Under the pieces are notes generated by a model. It was not told where the DNA came from, did no database searches, and worked only from the letters and a program-made list of their open reading frames with translations. The translations under genes and the position numbers were made by a program. Shown piece by piece: positions 1-6,654 of a stretch of 21,878 nt of DNA; position 1 is the stretch's first letter; each line of letters starts with the position of its first letter. Origin of the DNA: CAZSMC01 sp964607755 (GTDB lineage Bacteria > Zhuqueibacterota > Zhuqueibacteria > Residuimicrobiales > Krinioviventaceae); assembly GCA_964607755.1 (NCBI GenBank), contig CAZSMC010000069.1, forward strand, positions 1-21,878, read 5' to 3'.

Positions 1-2022
1 ATTCTTTGAAAACATAGCCGGAATCTGGTGTGGCAGTCACTTGTACAGTTTCATTTTGATTATAAACGTGTGTTCCTACGGCGGGTTGGGTTGTGCCGCT
101 ATTCTTCGGAGAGACATTAACTGTTAATGTATAATCATCGGTGCGTGAGAAATTAGCCTTGACATTGTGGTCATCATCCATCAAAATAGTGGTTATTTGC
201 TGACTAGGCTCAGCGACCTCGCCTGTCCAGCCAACAAATTTATATCCAGTCGAAGGAATAGCCTCAATTTCAATTGTCGACCATGATTTGTACCATTGGT
301 CACCGACATGTGGTTTTGTCGTTCCGGCATTCTCCGGCGAGGGTGTTAACGTCAATCTGTAATCCAATTGAGCAAAATTCGCTGTGACTGTCTTGTTTTC
401 ATCCATGGTTATAGTAGTGTAACGCGCAAATTCACCTGCTACGCTGCCTTCCCAGTGGGAAAAACGAAATCCTTGTTCCGGATTAGCTTCAAGATTAACC
501 ACATCCCCTGCAGAATAAGTGTGTTGACCCACCGTAGGATTGACAGAGCCCCACTCTGGATTGTTTATCTTAACCGTTAAAACAGCATTAGCCGTAGCTT
601 CAAAATAGGGTTTTACCGTTCTGTCCTGGGTGACGATAAAATTTAACGTAGAATTTGTGAGTGATTCATTACCATTCCAGTTGACAAAATTGTATCCCGA
701 GAATGGATTTGCTGTGATGGTAAACTCTTCGCCTTCAAGTGCAGGGTAGGTCCCCGGGCCAGGGTTGGTGTTTCCCATTGACGTGTCATCAGGAGGTAAC
801 ACTGTGATTGTATATTCAGGAATCGGTTCAAAATTAGCAGTTACGGTTTTATCGCCATCAATGAGCACGCTTGTGGTTTTGTTGTTTGCATTATTTACAG
901 GACCAATCCAGTTCACAAACCGGTAACCGCTCGCTTCAATAGCCGTTACAGTTACTACCGTGCCCTCAGAATACTGGTGATCGCCAACACTTGGATCAGT
1001 ATGGCCCCATCCAGACTGATTGACAGCCATTGTCAATGTGTGTTGTGGCAAATTGTTCAGAGCAAAATGTGCAACAATGTTTTGGCTTTCATTTACTGTA
1101 AGGACTGTGGTTGAATCATTGGCATTTTCAATACCCGATCCTGTCCAATGGGTAAAATGATAACCCACATTGGAAATAGCGCTTATGTTGACCTGTTCGT
1201 TTTCATCATATGAATAGGTACCAGGAGAAGGATCAGTGGTTCCGCCATCAGTTGGAGAGGCAGAGAATGTGACAGCATATGTCTCGATCTCCGCAAACGT
1301 AGCGGATATGGTTTTATCAGAAGTTATGGTCACTGTTGTCGAGGCAGAATTGGGATCATCTACATCACCGTTCCATTGTACAAAATAATAACCCGCATCC
1401 GGGGTTGCGGTAATATCCACAACATCGTCATAATTGTGGGTATAAGTCCCTGCAGCAGGTGTTGTGCTTCCGCCGGCCGTATTTTCAATCGTTAGAGTAT
1501 ATTCAATAGGCTCAAAATTGGCTGTAACTGTTTTATCACCGTCCATGGTTACGGTGGTTGAAGAATTTTGTGGTTCGGCCACATCTCCGGTCCAGTTGAC
1601 AAATTGGTACCCGGTGCCAGCGCTTGCGATAATTGAGACAATGTTGCCACTGTCGTAAGCATGTGTTCCGGGTGAAGGAAAGGTATTACCCCAGGAAGGA
1701 TCGTTTACCTGCATGGTGAGATCGTATTGAAGTCGTGCAAAGTTGGCTGTAATGCTTTTATTGCCATCNNNNNNNNNNNNNNNNNNNNNNNNNNNNNNNN
1801 NNNNNNNNNNNNNNNNNNNNNNNNNNNNNNNNNNNNNNNNNNNNNNNNNNNNNNNNNNNNNNNNNNNNTTCGGGTCGCCGACGTTGCCTTCCCAATGATC
1901 AAATTCCCAACCCGCATCCGGCGTGGCACTGAGGTTTACGACCTCACCATAATTGTAGGAATGAACACCTGGCGACGGAGTGGTTGTGCCATTACCCAAA
2001 GTCTGCATTGTCAAATTAAGAT
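1..2022 (-). repeat. Tandem InlB-like B-repeats, about 227 bp per unit
   Basis: The FxxW motif of successive units falls near plus-strand positions 1891, 1592, 1373, 1145, 907, 676, 451 and 229. A ninth unit is cut by the window edge just before its Trp. Apart from the pair that spans the N gap, spacing is 219-238 bp. The units differ from one another in sequence, although VNWTG/VNWNG, DGDKTVTANF and GxTxPxxGTxxY recur. This is a protein-level tandem repeat, not a nucleotide satellite. Confidence 0.9.
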
Positions 2023-2479
2023 CTGAAGTTTCACCGCCATTTAAAGAGACCATAGCTGTGCCCTGGCCTTCGAATGGTACAGGACTAATGGGTTCGCCAG
2101 TAGCCGGATCATAAAATTGTACCTCACTAGAACTTAAAGTGTGCTCCTGCCCCTGGCTGGCGTCCCAGACTTTAAATATCATCGAATGGCCGTCAATAAA
2201 TCCGGGATCGCCATCATCGGCTTTATAGGCATTCAACAACGCAGGATCGGATGCGGTTGGCGTTGAGCCCAGTTGAATCGCTCCCACACAAAGAGAACCA
2301 TCAAACACGCCCACTTCGTCAGGATAAGATAGCGGCTGGCCGTTGTAAGCTGCCTGAATAATATAAATATTCATGGGCTGAAAATTGTTGTTCGGAGGAG
2401 TAAAATGAGATTGACTCCAACCAGGTTGAATGCAAACCACAAAAACAACAAAAAATAGTAACAGTCTTACAGGTTTCAT
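1..2479 (-). CDS. Secreted multi-repeat protein with InlB-type B-repeats (3' end outside window)
   Basis: Reading leftwards from the ATG at 2479, one frame stays open to the window edge, and it also stays in phase across the 100-N gap. The protein begins with a Sec signal peptide: MKPVR, a hydrophobic core of about 12 residues, then a likely cleavage site near GWSQ. Residues of about 24-150 form an N-terminal domain with segments PMNIYIIQ, DEVGVFDGSLCVGAI and FKVWDASQG, a pattern I associate with secreted proteins of the Bacteroidetes and related groups. After it come repeats of about 75 residues with the core GYxFxxWxGdv, then xTTVTMdgdKTVTANF. These match the divergent InlB B-repeat family. 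The C-terminus is not in the window, so any anchoring or sorting domain is unseen. Role: probably a surface or secreted adhesive/structural protein, by inference. It is the only convincing minus-strand gene here. Confidence 0.9.
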   Translation of the reverse strand, partial: MKPVRLLLFFVVFVVCIQPGWSQSHFTPPNNNFQPMNIYIIQAAYNGQPLSYPDEVGVFDGSLCVGAIQLGSTPTASDPALLNAYKADDGDPGFIDGHSMIFKVWDASQGQEHTLSSSEVQFYDPATGEPISPVPFEGQGTAMVSLNGGETSDLNLTMQTLGNGTTTPSPGVHSYNYGEVVNLSATPDAGWEFDHWEGNVGDPXXXXXXXXXXXXXXXXXXXXXXXXXXXXXXXXXXDGNKSITANFARLQYDLTMQVNDPSWGNTFPSPGTHAYDSGNIVSIIASAGTGYQFVNWTGDVAEPQNSSTTVTMDGDKTVTANFEPIEYTLTIENTAGGSTTPAAGTYTHNYDDVVDITATPDAGYYFVQWNGDVDDPNSASTTVTITSDKTISATFAEIETYAVTFSASPTDGGTTDPSPGTYSYDENEQVNISAISNVGYHFTHWTGSGIENANDSTTVLTVNESQNIVAHFALNNLPQHTLTMAVNQSGWGHTDPSVGDHQYSEGTVVTVTAIEASGYRFVNWIGPVNNANNKTTSVLIDGDKTVTANFEPIPEYTITVLPPDDTSMGNTNPGPGTYPALEGEEFTITANPFSGYNFVNWNGNESLTNSTLNFIVTQDRTVKPYFEATANAVLTVKINNPEWGSVNPTVGQHTYSAGDVVNLEANPEQGFRFSHWEGSVAGEFARYTTITMDENKTVTANFAQLDYRLTLTPSPENAGTTKPHVGDQWYKSWSTIEIEAIPSTGYKFVGWTGEVAEPSQQITTILMDDDHNVKANFSRTDDYTLTVNVSPKNSGTTQPAVGTHVYNQNETVQVTATPDSGYVFKE
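1769..1868. other. Assembly gap of exactly 100 N inside the repeat gene
   Basis: The run is exactly 100 N, the conventional placeholder length for a scaffold gap of unknown size. Both flanks are in the same minus-strand reading frame. The left flank resumes at DGNKSITANF and the right flank stops at GNVGDP plus two bases of the next codon. Aligned with an intact unit, only about 25 bp are needed to join them. Confidence 0.95.
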
Positions 2480-2773
2480 TTCGAACCCCATCGTTGTAAG
2501 AATAGTGTGTTAACCATCATTTAATTTACATTGGAAATGGATGAATAATTATAAAGAATAGTACATTCAAAATCCCTTGTGCATGTTTCGGGCCAAAATA
2601 TTAACAACAGAACCAGGATTAGATTTTAATAATATTTGTTGGACCTGGCATTATCAATTTTAAGTATTGAGATATCAGTAAATTAATTACATAATTATCA
2701 ATATGTTACAGAAGAAAAAAATAATTCCTGTTCTACTAAAAGTTTTTTGTTGATGGTTTAAAATGGGTTTTCA

Positions 2774-2792
2774 TATCAATAAATGATTGATA
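2774..2792. promoter_or_regulatory. Perfect 7-bp inverted repeat, possible operator
   Basis: TATCAAT at 2774-2780 and its exact reverse complement ATTGATA at 2786-2792 flank a 5-nt spacer. It lies about 95 bp upstream of the DUF2809 start and overlaps the TTG of the promoter candidate, where an operator would be expected. In such AT-rich DNA it could also occur by chance. Confidence 0.3.
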
Positions 2793-2817
2793 GAAAGAAA
2801 TTTTTCTTGTAATTTTG
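2787..2817 (+). promoter_or_regulatory. Candidate Bacteroidetes-type promoter (TTG / TAnnTTTG)
   Basis: TTG at 2787-2789 is followed after 20 bp by TAATTTTG at 2810-2817. This fits the -33 TTG / -7 TAnnTTTG pattern known for the primary sigma factor of Bacteroidetes. It would drive the DUF2809 gene with a leader of roughly 65 nt. Whether this organism uses such promoters is not known from the window. Confidence 0.3.
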
Positions 2818-2886
2818 TGTCACCTTGAATCACTTGTCTGTAAAGAAACAATGCGAATCTTAACGCTTGATAATTGAAATTTAGCA

Positions 2887-3300
2887 ATGAAGAGACGCCG
2901 ATATATATCGATTGTGCTTTTGCTTTTTGTCATTCCCTTGGGATTTTCAACAAAATTCTATCACGGTGTGTACGAAAGCTGGGTCCATAATTACGCTGGC
3001 GATATTTTTTATCCAATGTTCTGGATGTATCTGATTCTGCTTGTCTTTCCGCAATTGTCCGTTTGTTGGACCGGGATTATTGTCTTTGTTTTTTCGACAG
3101 CAATCGAATTGTCCCAACTGTCATCCTGGTCGGTTCTTGAATATTTCCGCCAGAGCTTTTTGGGCCGAACGATTTTTGGTGTGAGTTTTTCATGGACTGA
3201 TGTTAGATATTATGCTATCGGATGTTTCTTTGGTTGTAGTCTTTGGAAACTTTTAAACAACTTTTTCCTTTCATCTTCCGAGGAGAAAACAGAGGGCTAA
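2887..3300 (+). CDS. DUF2809-family integral membrane protein
   Basis: A 137-residue, very hydrophobic protein with about four membrane segments: an N-terminal helix after MKRRR, a FYPMFWMYLILLVFP segment, a segment ending in STAIELSQL, and a C-terminal YYAIGCFFGCSLW segment. The features AGDIFYPMFW, AIELSQL, LGRTIFGVSFSWTDVRYYAIG and the overall length fit the DUF2809 family of small inner-membrane proteins, whose function is unknown. The ribosome-binding site is weak. It is the first plus-strand gene after the divergent spacer, and a promoter candidate lies about 70 bp upstream. The next downstream sequence is a decayed cyclase fragment, so no partner gene is suggested. Confidence 0.75.
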   Translation: MKRRRYISIVLLLFVIPLGFSTKFYHGVYESWVHNYAGDIFYPMFWMYLILLVFPQLSVCWTGIIVFVFSTAIELSQLSSWSVLEYFRQSFLGRTIFGVSFSWTDVRYYAIGCFFGCSLWKLLNNFFLSSSEEKTEG

Positions 3301-3323
3301 AAAAATCATTGAAAATAAATAAA

Positions 3324-3545
3324 ATGACAATCATTGACCTCACACATTCAGTTGGTCACGATATGCCTCATTGGCCCGGGGATCCGCGTACAAAACTTGA
3401 GAAAGCTGCGTCCATTGAAAAAGACGGTTTCTTTCTACAAAAACTTGAAATCGGCGAACATTCCGGAACGCATTTGGGGACGGCAGCTCATCTTGTGAAC
3501 AACGGACGAACAATGGATCGCGTACCTGTCGAGCATCTTGTTCTA
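3324..3545 (+). pseudogene. Truncated cyclase-family (KynB-like) gene fragment
   Basis: From the ATG at 3324, about 74 residues resemble the N-terminus of the cyclase / kynurenine formamidase-like family: IIDLTHSV, MPHWPGDP, GEHSGTHL, and GRTMDRVPVEHLV. The family is usually a little over 200 residues. After residue 74 the likeness stops, and neither the same frame nor the other two resumes it before the next gene. The frame runs on to a stop at 3800, but that tail overlaps the signal-peptide region of the next gene out of frame and looks like read-through. The metal-site motif HxGTHxD has Gly52 in place of its Asp (His46, His50 and His56 remain). Both facts point to a dead remnant. An upstream ATG at 3243 in the same frame only reads through the DUF2809 gene. 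Confidence 0.7.
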
Positions 3546-3630
3546 AAATTCAGAGATTTTTCAGACCATTTTGCATTTTTAAGCATGATTTTTGTTACCT
3601 CTATTGTTGATATATGGAAAACATTGCATT

Positions 3631-3634
3631 GGAG
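3631..3634 (+). promoter_or_regulatory. Ribosome-binding site that sets the 3643 start
   Basis: GGAG lies 8 nt before the ATG at 3643. The earlier in-frame ATG at 3592 has no such site and would put a charged, non-signal stretch ahead of the signal peptide. Confidence 0.6.
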
Positions 3635-3642
3635 CTCCTATT

Positions 3643-4437
3643 ATGATACGACAAATCACTTTGTTCAGGCAAAGTTCTGTTCTCTGTGTTTTTCTGCTTT
3701 TGATATTTTTGTTAAATCTATTACTGACGAACCTGGTGTTGGCGCAAAACGAGAAAACGCCTGTTCCTGTTATCGGGCATTATCCATTGAAATTATATAA
3801 AAGAGGTAACGAATTAACAATTCAGGCGCATGTCTCAGCAGACCCGCAAGTCAAACGCGTTTCGCTGGTGGTGTGGGTGGGTGAAAAGACAGCAAAAGGT
3901 GAGATGAAGCGACGGTCAAAACCAGGCAGAGTGCCGGTCAGTGCTGTTCCGATGTCTCCGCTCGGCGTTCGCTCGCAACCGAATCCGAATGCCGACATAA
4001 GAGGCGTTGTTAATCAGTCAATTGTGCTAAAGATAGGAAAAGACAATGAACATTATTTCGGTGTGATAACAGATGACAACCTCCAGGGCTATGTACCTAA
4101 AGAACGGGTCAAGGTTCTCGCACGAGGGTATCTTTATTCAACAACACTGCCTTCAGAGGCAACTAACCGGGCCTCACTGACGTATCAAATTGAAGCGGTT
4201 GATGTGCATGACCGCTCTGTTCTCACGGACAAGTATACCATCCGGTTTCTCACACAGGAACATATCGAAAAACTCTTAGCCGAGCAGTTTCGTGAACCGG
4301 AAAAGCGTAAACCGATTTATAAAAAAGTATGGTTCTGGGGCGGACTCATTCTGGCTGGCGGAGGTGCCTATTATCTTCTTTCCGGTGAAGAAAAAGTCGA
4401 ACCCGCTACTGTTGATGTTCTAATCAAATGGCAATAA
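3643..4437 (+). CDS. Exported protein with C-terminal membrane anchor, function unknown
   Basis: 264 residues from the chosen start. A Sec signal peptide (MIRQITLFRQSSV, then a long Leu-rich core ending in LTNLVLA) is followed by an extracytoplasmic region. The region begins with a segment (LTIQAHVSADPQVKRVSLVVW) and ends with another (YSTTLPSEATN, then TYQIEAVDVHDRSV). Together these resemble the Ig-like fold in which a load/pressure strand is followed by 'YYIEA.D' strands in secreted proteins. Between them is a stretch rich in Pro, Asn and basic residues. Near the C-terminus, PIYKKVWFWGG and a Gly-rich hydrophobic segment (about residues 229-248) form a likely membrane helix, followed by a short acidic tail. 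I do not recognise the family. It is 33 bp upstream of the cohesin-domain gene on the same strand, so the pair may be co-transcribed and act together at the envelope. Confidence 0.75.
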   Translation: MIRQITLFRQSSVLCVFLLLIFLLNLLLTNLVLAQNEKTPVPVIGHYPLKLYKRGNELTIQAHVSADPQVKRVSLVVWVGEKTAKGEMKRRSKPGRVPVSAVPMSPLGVRSQPNPNADIRGVVNQSIVLKIGKDNEHYFGVITDDNLQGYVPKERVKVLARGYLYSTTLPSEATNRASLTYQIEAVDVHDRSVLTDKYTIRFLTQEHIEKLLAEQFREPEKRKPIYKKVWFWGGLILAGGGAYYLLSGEEKVEPATVDVLIKWQ

Positions 4438-4470
4438 AAATGCATTTGTGTTGATACCGAGGAGTGACTC

Positions 4471-5340
4471 ATGTTTCGATTCCTAAAAAAACAAAGATTT
4501 CATAGAAATAAAAATTTTCCACTGCACTTAAAGATTGTGCTTTTTACAGGACTATTGTCATTTTGGCTTTTGTTTCGTTGCAGCAACGAAATGCCCACGG
4601 CATCATTCAAGCAGCAAAATTCCAGTGTAGCTGCATCCATTACTTTTCCAAAGCAAGCCGCTCTCACGCCTATTGACAGCCTCCGACTGGATATTACCGG
4701 TGAAGATATCGAGTCGCAAAATTTTGTGCTTTCTTTGGACGGGACCACCGCTTTCCAGAAAGTGACTGTTCCTTCGGAAAAGGAGATCACATTCACTGCC
4801 ACAGCTTTTCATCAAGGTTCGGCTTTACTTCGGGGTCAGCGAACTTTTACTGCAAAGGCCGGTGAAAATACGGAACTTTTACTGATTATGGAATTTTTAG
4901 TCCCGGCCGTGATATTAACACCTCCGGACTCGACTGTCACTGTGGGAGATACATTGAATGTTGTTATCAATGTACGCCAGGTTGAAAAAATGGCTCGAAT
5001 TGGGGTGCTGATTGAATATCCGCCGAATTTGTTGAACATTGAGCACATGAAACCGGTAAAACATTTTCTATTGCAAAATGCCAGGGATATCATCCCAAAC
5101 CAATTCTCATTTAACAACGCTGCTGGGCAGGCATTTATCAAACTGAGAGTTACTCCTGCTTCTGCGGCTCCTTCAGGTGATGGCAAAATTGCCCGCATAA
5201 CTTTCCGTGCGCAGCGAAACGGTATGCCGGATATTCAGGTGATTTTACAATCTGATACTGACCCTGCACTCGGCCTTTATGATGAAAATGACGACCGTAT
5301 GACGGCGTATGGATTTGGCAGCCGGCTTGTTGTGGAATAG
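4471..5340 (+). CDS. Exported/lipoprotein-like protein with C-terminal cohesin-like domain
   Basis: 289 residues. A ribosome-binding site (GAGGAG) lies about 7 nt before the ATG. A long basic N-region (about 21 residues) precedes a hydrophobic core that ends in LLFRC, with Cys37 followed by SNEMP. This resembles a lipoprotein signal, but Arg36 at the -1 position does not fit the lipobox rule, so lipidation is uncertain. Residues of about 50-140 form a beta-rich domain (SLRLDITGEDI, PSEKEITFTATAF, TFTAKAGENTELLL). Residues of about 145-289 look like a cohesin-type fold: VTVGDTLNVVINV, ARIGVLIEYPPNLLNIEHM, and GDGKIARITFRA. Cohesin-like domains occur in secreted proteins of many bacteria outside cellulosomes, and no dockerin is visible here. 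Function is unknown. It probably works with the exported protein just upstream. Confidence 0.75.
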   Translation: MFRFLKKQRFHRNKNFPLHLKIVLFTGLLSFWLLFRCSNEMPTASFKQQNSSVAASITFPKQAALTPIDSLRLDITGEDIESQNFVLSLDGTTAFQKVTVPSEKEITFTATAFHQGSALLRGQRTFTAKAGENTELLLIMEFLVPAVILTPPDSTVTVGDTLNVVINVRQVEKMARIGVLIEYPPNLLNIEHMKPVKHFLLQNARDIIPNQFSFNNAAGQAFIKLRVTPASAAPSGDGKIARITFRAQRNGMPDIQVILQSDTDPALGLYDENDDRMTAYGFGSRLVVE

Positions 5341-5526
5341 AATCCGGTTGCTTTAATCAATAGATTACGACTTTCGTCCAGTTGGATTTTTCTGCCAATT
5401 TTTTTGATTTTATATTTTCCTCCAATCCAGTTTAATATCTGATACAGAATAGATTGTATTTGTCTTTTTTTCTTTTATCTTAAAGGCTGTTCGTTAAAAC
5501 TGTTTACAAAAAGAGAGAAAGGAACT

Positions 5527-6567
5527 ATGCAGGAAAACGTCATTATCCCTGAAAACTACAAACCGGTACTAGGTATCGAAGAGACTGAAAAAGCCATTTC
5601 GTTAATCAAGGAGTTTTTCCAGCTCAATTTGGCTCTGGAACTGGACCTGATTCGCACAACTGCACCTCTGTTCGTCAAAGCGGGGACCGGATTGAATGAT
5701 AATTTAAACGGTGTTGAGAAACCCGTATCGTTCCGTGCCAAATCACTTAATAACCAAACCATCGAAATTGTCCAGTCGCTGGCAAAATGGAAACGCATGA
5801 TCCTGACCGACTATCAAATTCCTCCGGGTCAAGGGATCTACACGGACATGAACGCCATTCGGCCCGATGAGGAGCTCGATAACATACATTCGCTTTATGT
5901 GGACCAGTGGGACTGGGAGCGAACCATCACCCCGGCAGAACGGCATGTGGAATTTCTGAAATCCATCGTCCGTAAAGTTTATCAAGTTATTAAAAGAACG
6001 GAAAAATATGTCTGTCATCAGTATCCGGTTTTCAAACCCTATTTGCCAAATGACATTACTTTTGTTCACAGTGAAGAACTGGTGGAGAAATATCCGGACG
6101 TGACGCCCAAAGAACGCGAAAAACGAGTGTGTCAGGACTATGGAGCAGTCTTTATCATTGGCATCGGTGCGCCCTTAAAAGATGGTCAGCCGCACGACGG
6201 CCGGGCACCGGATTATGATGACTGGTCTACTCCTACCGTAAACGGATTCAAGGGATTGAATGGAGATATCCTGGTGCATTATCCATTGCTGGACACTGCT
6301 CTGGAATTGTCCTCAATGGGTATCCGGGTCAATGCAGAATCTCTTGACCGTCAATTAGAACTCTGCAATAACAACGAAAGACGTGAGCTTTATTTTCACA
6401 AGCGCCTGCTCAGTGGAGAGATGGTAGATTCTATTGGCGGCGGCATCGGTCAGTCGCGGTTGTGTATGCTGTTCCTGCGCCGCGCGCACATCGGCGAAAT
6501 TCAAAGCAGCATTTGGTCTGATGAAATGATACAGTATTGTAAAGCTCATGATATCAATATCTTGTAA
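5527..6567 (+). CDS. asnA: Aspartate-ammonia ligase (asparagine synthetase A)
   Basis: Makes asparagine from aspartate, ammonia and ATP (giving AMP and PPi) in the cytoplasm. It has a class II aminoacyl-tRNA-synthetase-like fold and uses ammonia, not glutamine. The 346 residues are slightly longer than the roughly 330 of the E. coli enzyme. Diagnostic segments are all present: RTTAPLFVKAGTGLNDNLNG near residues 43-62, QSLAKWKRMIL, YTDMNAIRPDEELDNIHS, YVDQWDWE, and the C-terminal GGGIGQSRLCML plus HIGEIQSSIW. A purine-rich ribosome-binding site (AGAGAGAAAGGA) precedes the ATG. The next gene downstream is a glutamate dehydrogenase, another ammonia-consuming enzyme, which suggests a shared theme of ammonium assimilation. 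The 186 bp upstream hold no clear operator. Identification is firm. Confidence 0.97.
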   Translation: MQENVIIPENYKPVLGIEETEKAISLIKEFFQLNLALELDLIRTTAPLFVKAGTGLNDNLNGVEKPVSFRAKSLNNQTIEIVQSLAKWKRMILTDYQIPPGQGIYTDMNAIRPDEELDNIHSLYVDQWDWERTITPAERHVEFLKSIVRKVYQVIKRTEKYVCHQYPVFKPYLPNDITFVHSEELVEKYPDVTPKEREKRVCQDYGAVFIIGIGAPLKDGQPHDGRAPDYDDWSTPTVNGFKGLNGDILVHYPLLDTALELSSMGIRVNAESLDRQLELCNNNERRELYFHKRLLSGEMVDSIGGGIGQSRLCMLFLRRAHIGEIQSSIWSDEMIQYCKAHDINIL

Positions 6568-6643
6568 GAAATGAAAAAAACTGATTTTCGAACTTTTGAA
6601 AAAGAGAAAAGTAATAACCATCAATATACTTATTGTTAAATGA

Positions 6644-6648
6644 AAGGA
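6644..6648 (+). promoter_or_regulatory. Ribosome-binding site that sets the 6655 start
   Basis: AAGGA lies 6 nt before the ATG at 6655. The alternative ATG at 6640 overlaps this site and has none of its own. Confidence 0.6.
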
Positions 6649-6654
6649 ACCAGA

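Larger units (their letters stand above)
2480..2886. other. AT-rich divergent intergenic region
   Basis: This stretch of about 400 bp separates the minus-strand repeat gene from the plus-strand DUF2809 gene. I found no convincing ORF and no RNA gene in it. It holds several copies of TATCAAT (2652-2658, 2696-2702, 2774-2780, and inverted at 2786-2792) and a promoter candidate near 2787-2817. No clear sigma-70 box pair was found for the minus-strand gene, whose only ribosome-binding candidate is a G run just upstream of its ATG. Confidence 0.6.

Noticed and set aside
1..2022. Regular spacing of about 227 bp, considered as a CRISPR or nucleotide satellite
   Set aside because: The units are far too long and too diverged, and the periodicity is that of a protein domain in one open frame.
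1464..2026. Short ORFs on both strands across the repeat region, some running through the N gap
   Set aside because: They are shadows of the minus-strand repeat gene, whose own frame is open over the whole region and gives clear domain motifs.
5442..5459. ATACA / TGTAT inverted repeat upstream of asnA
   Set aside because: The arms are only 5 bp with an 8-bp spacer in AT-rich DNA, so chance is the better explanation.
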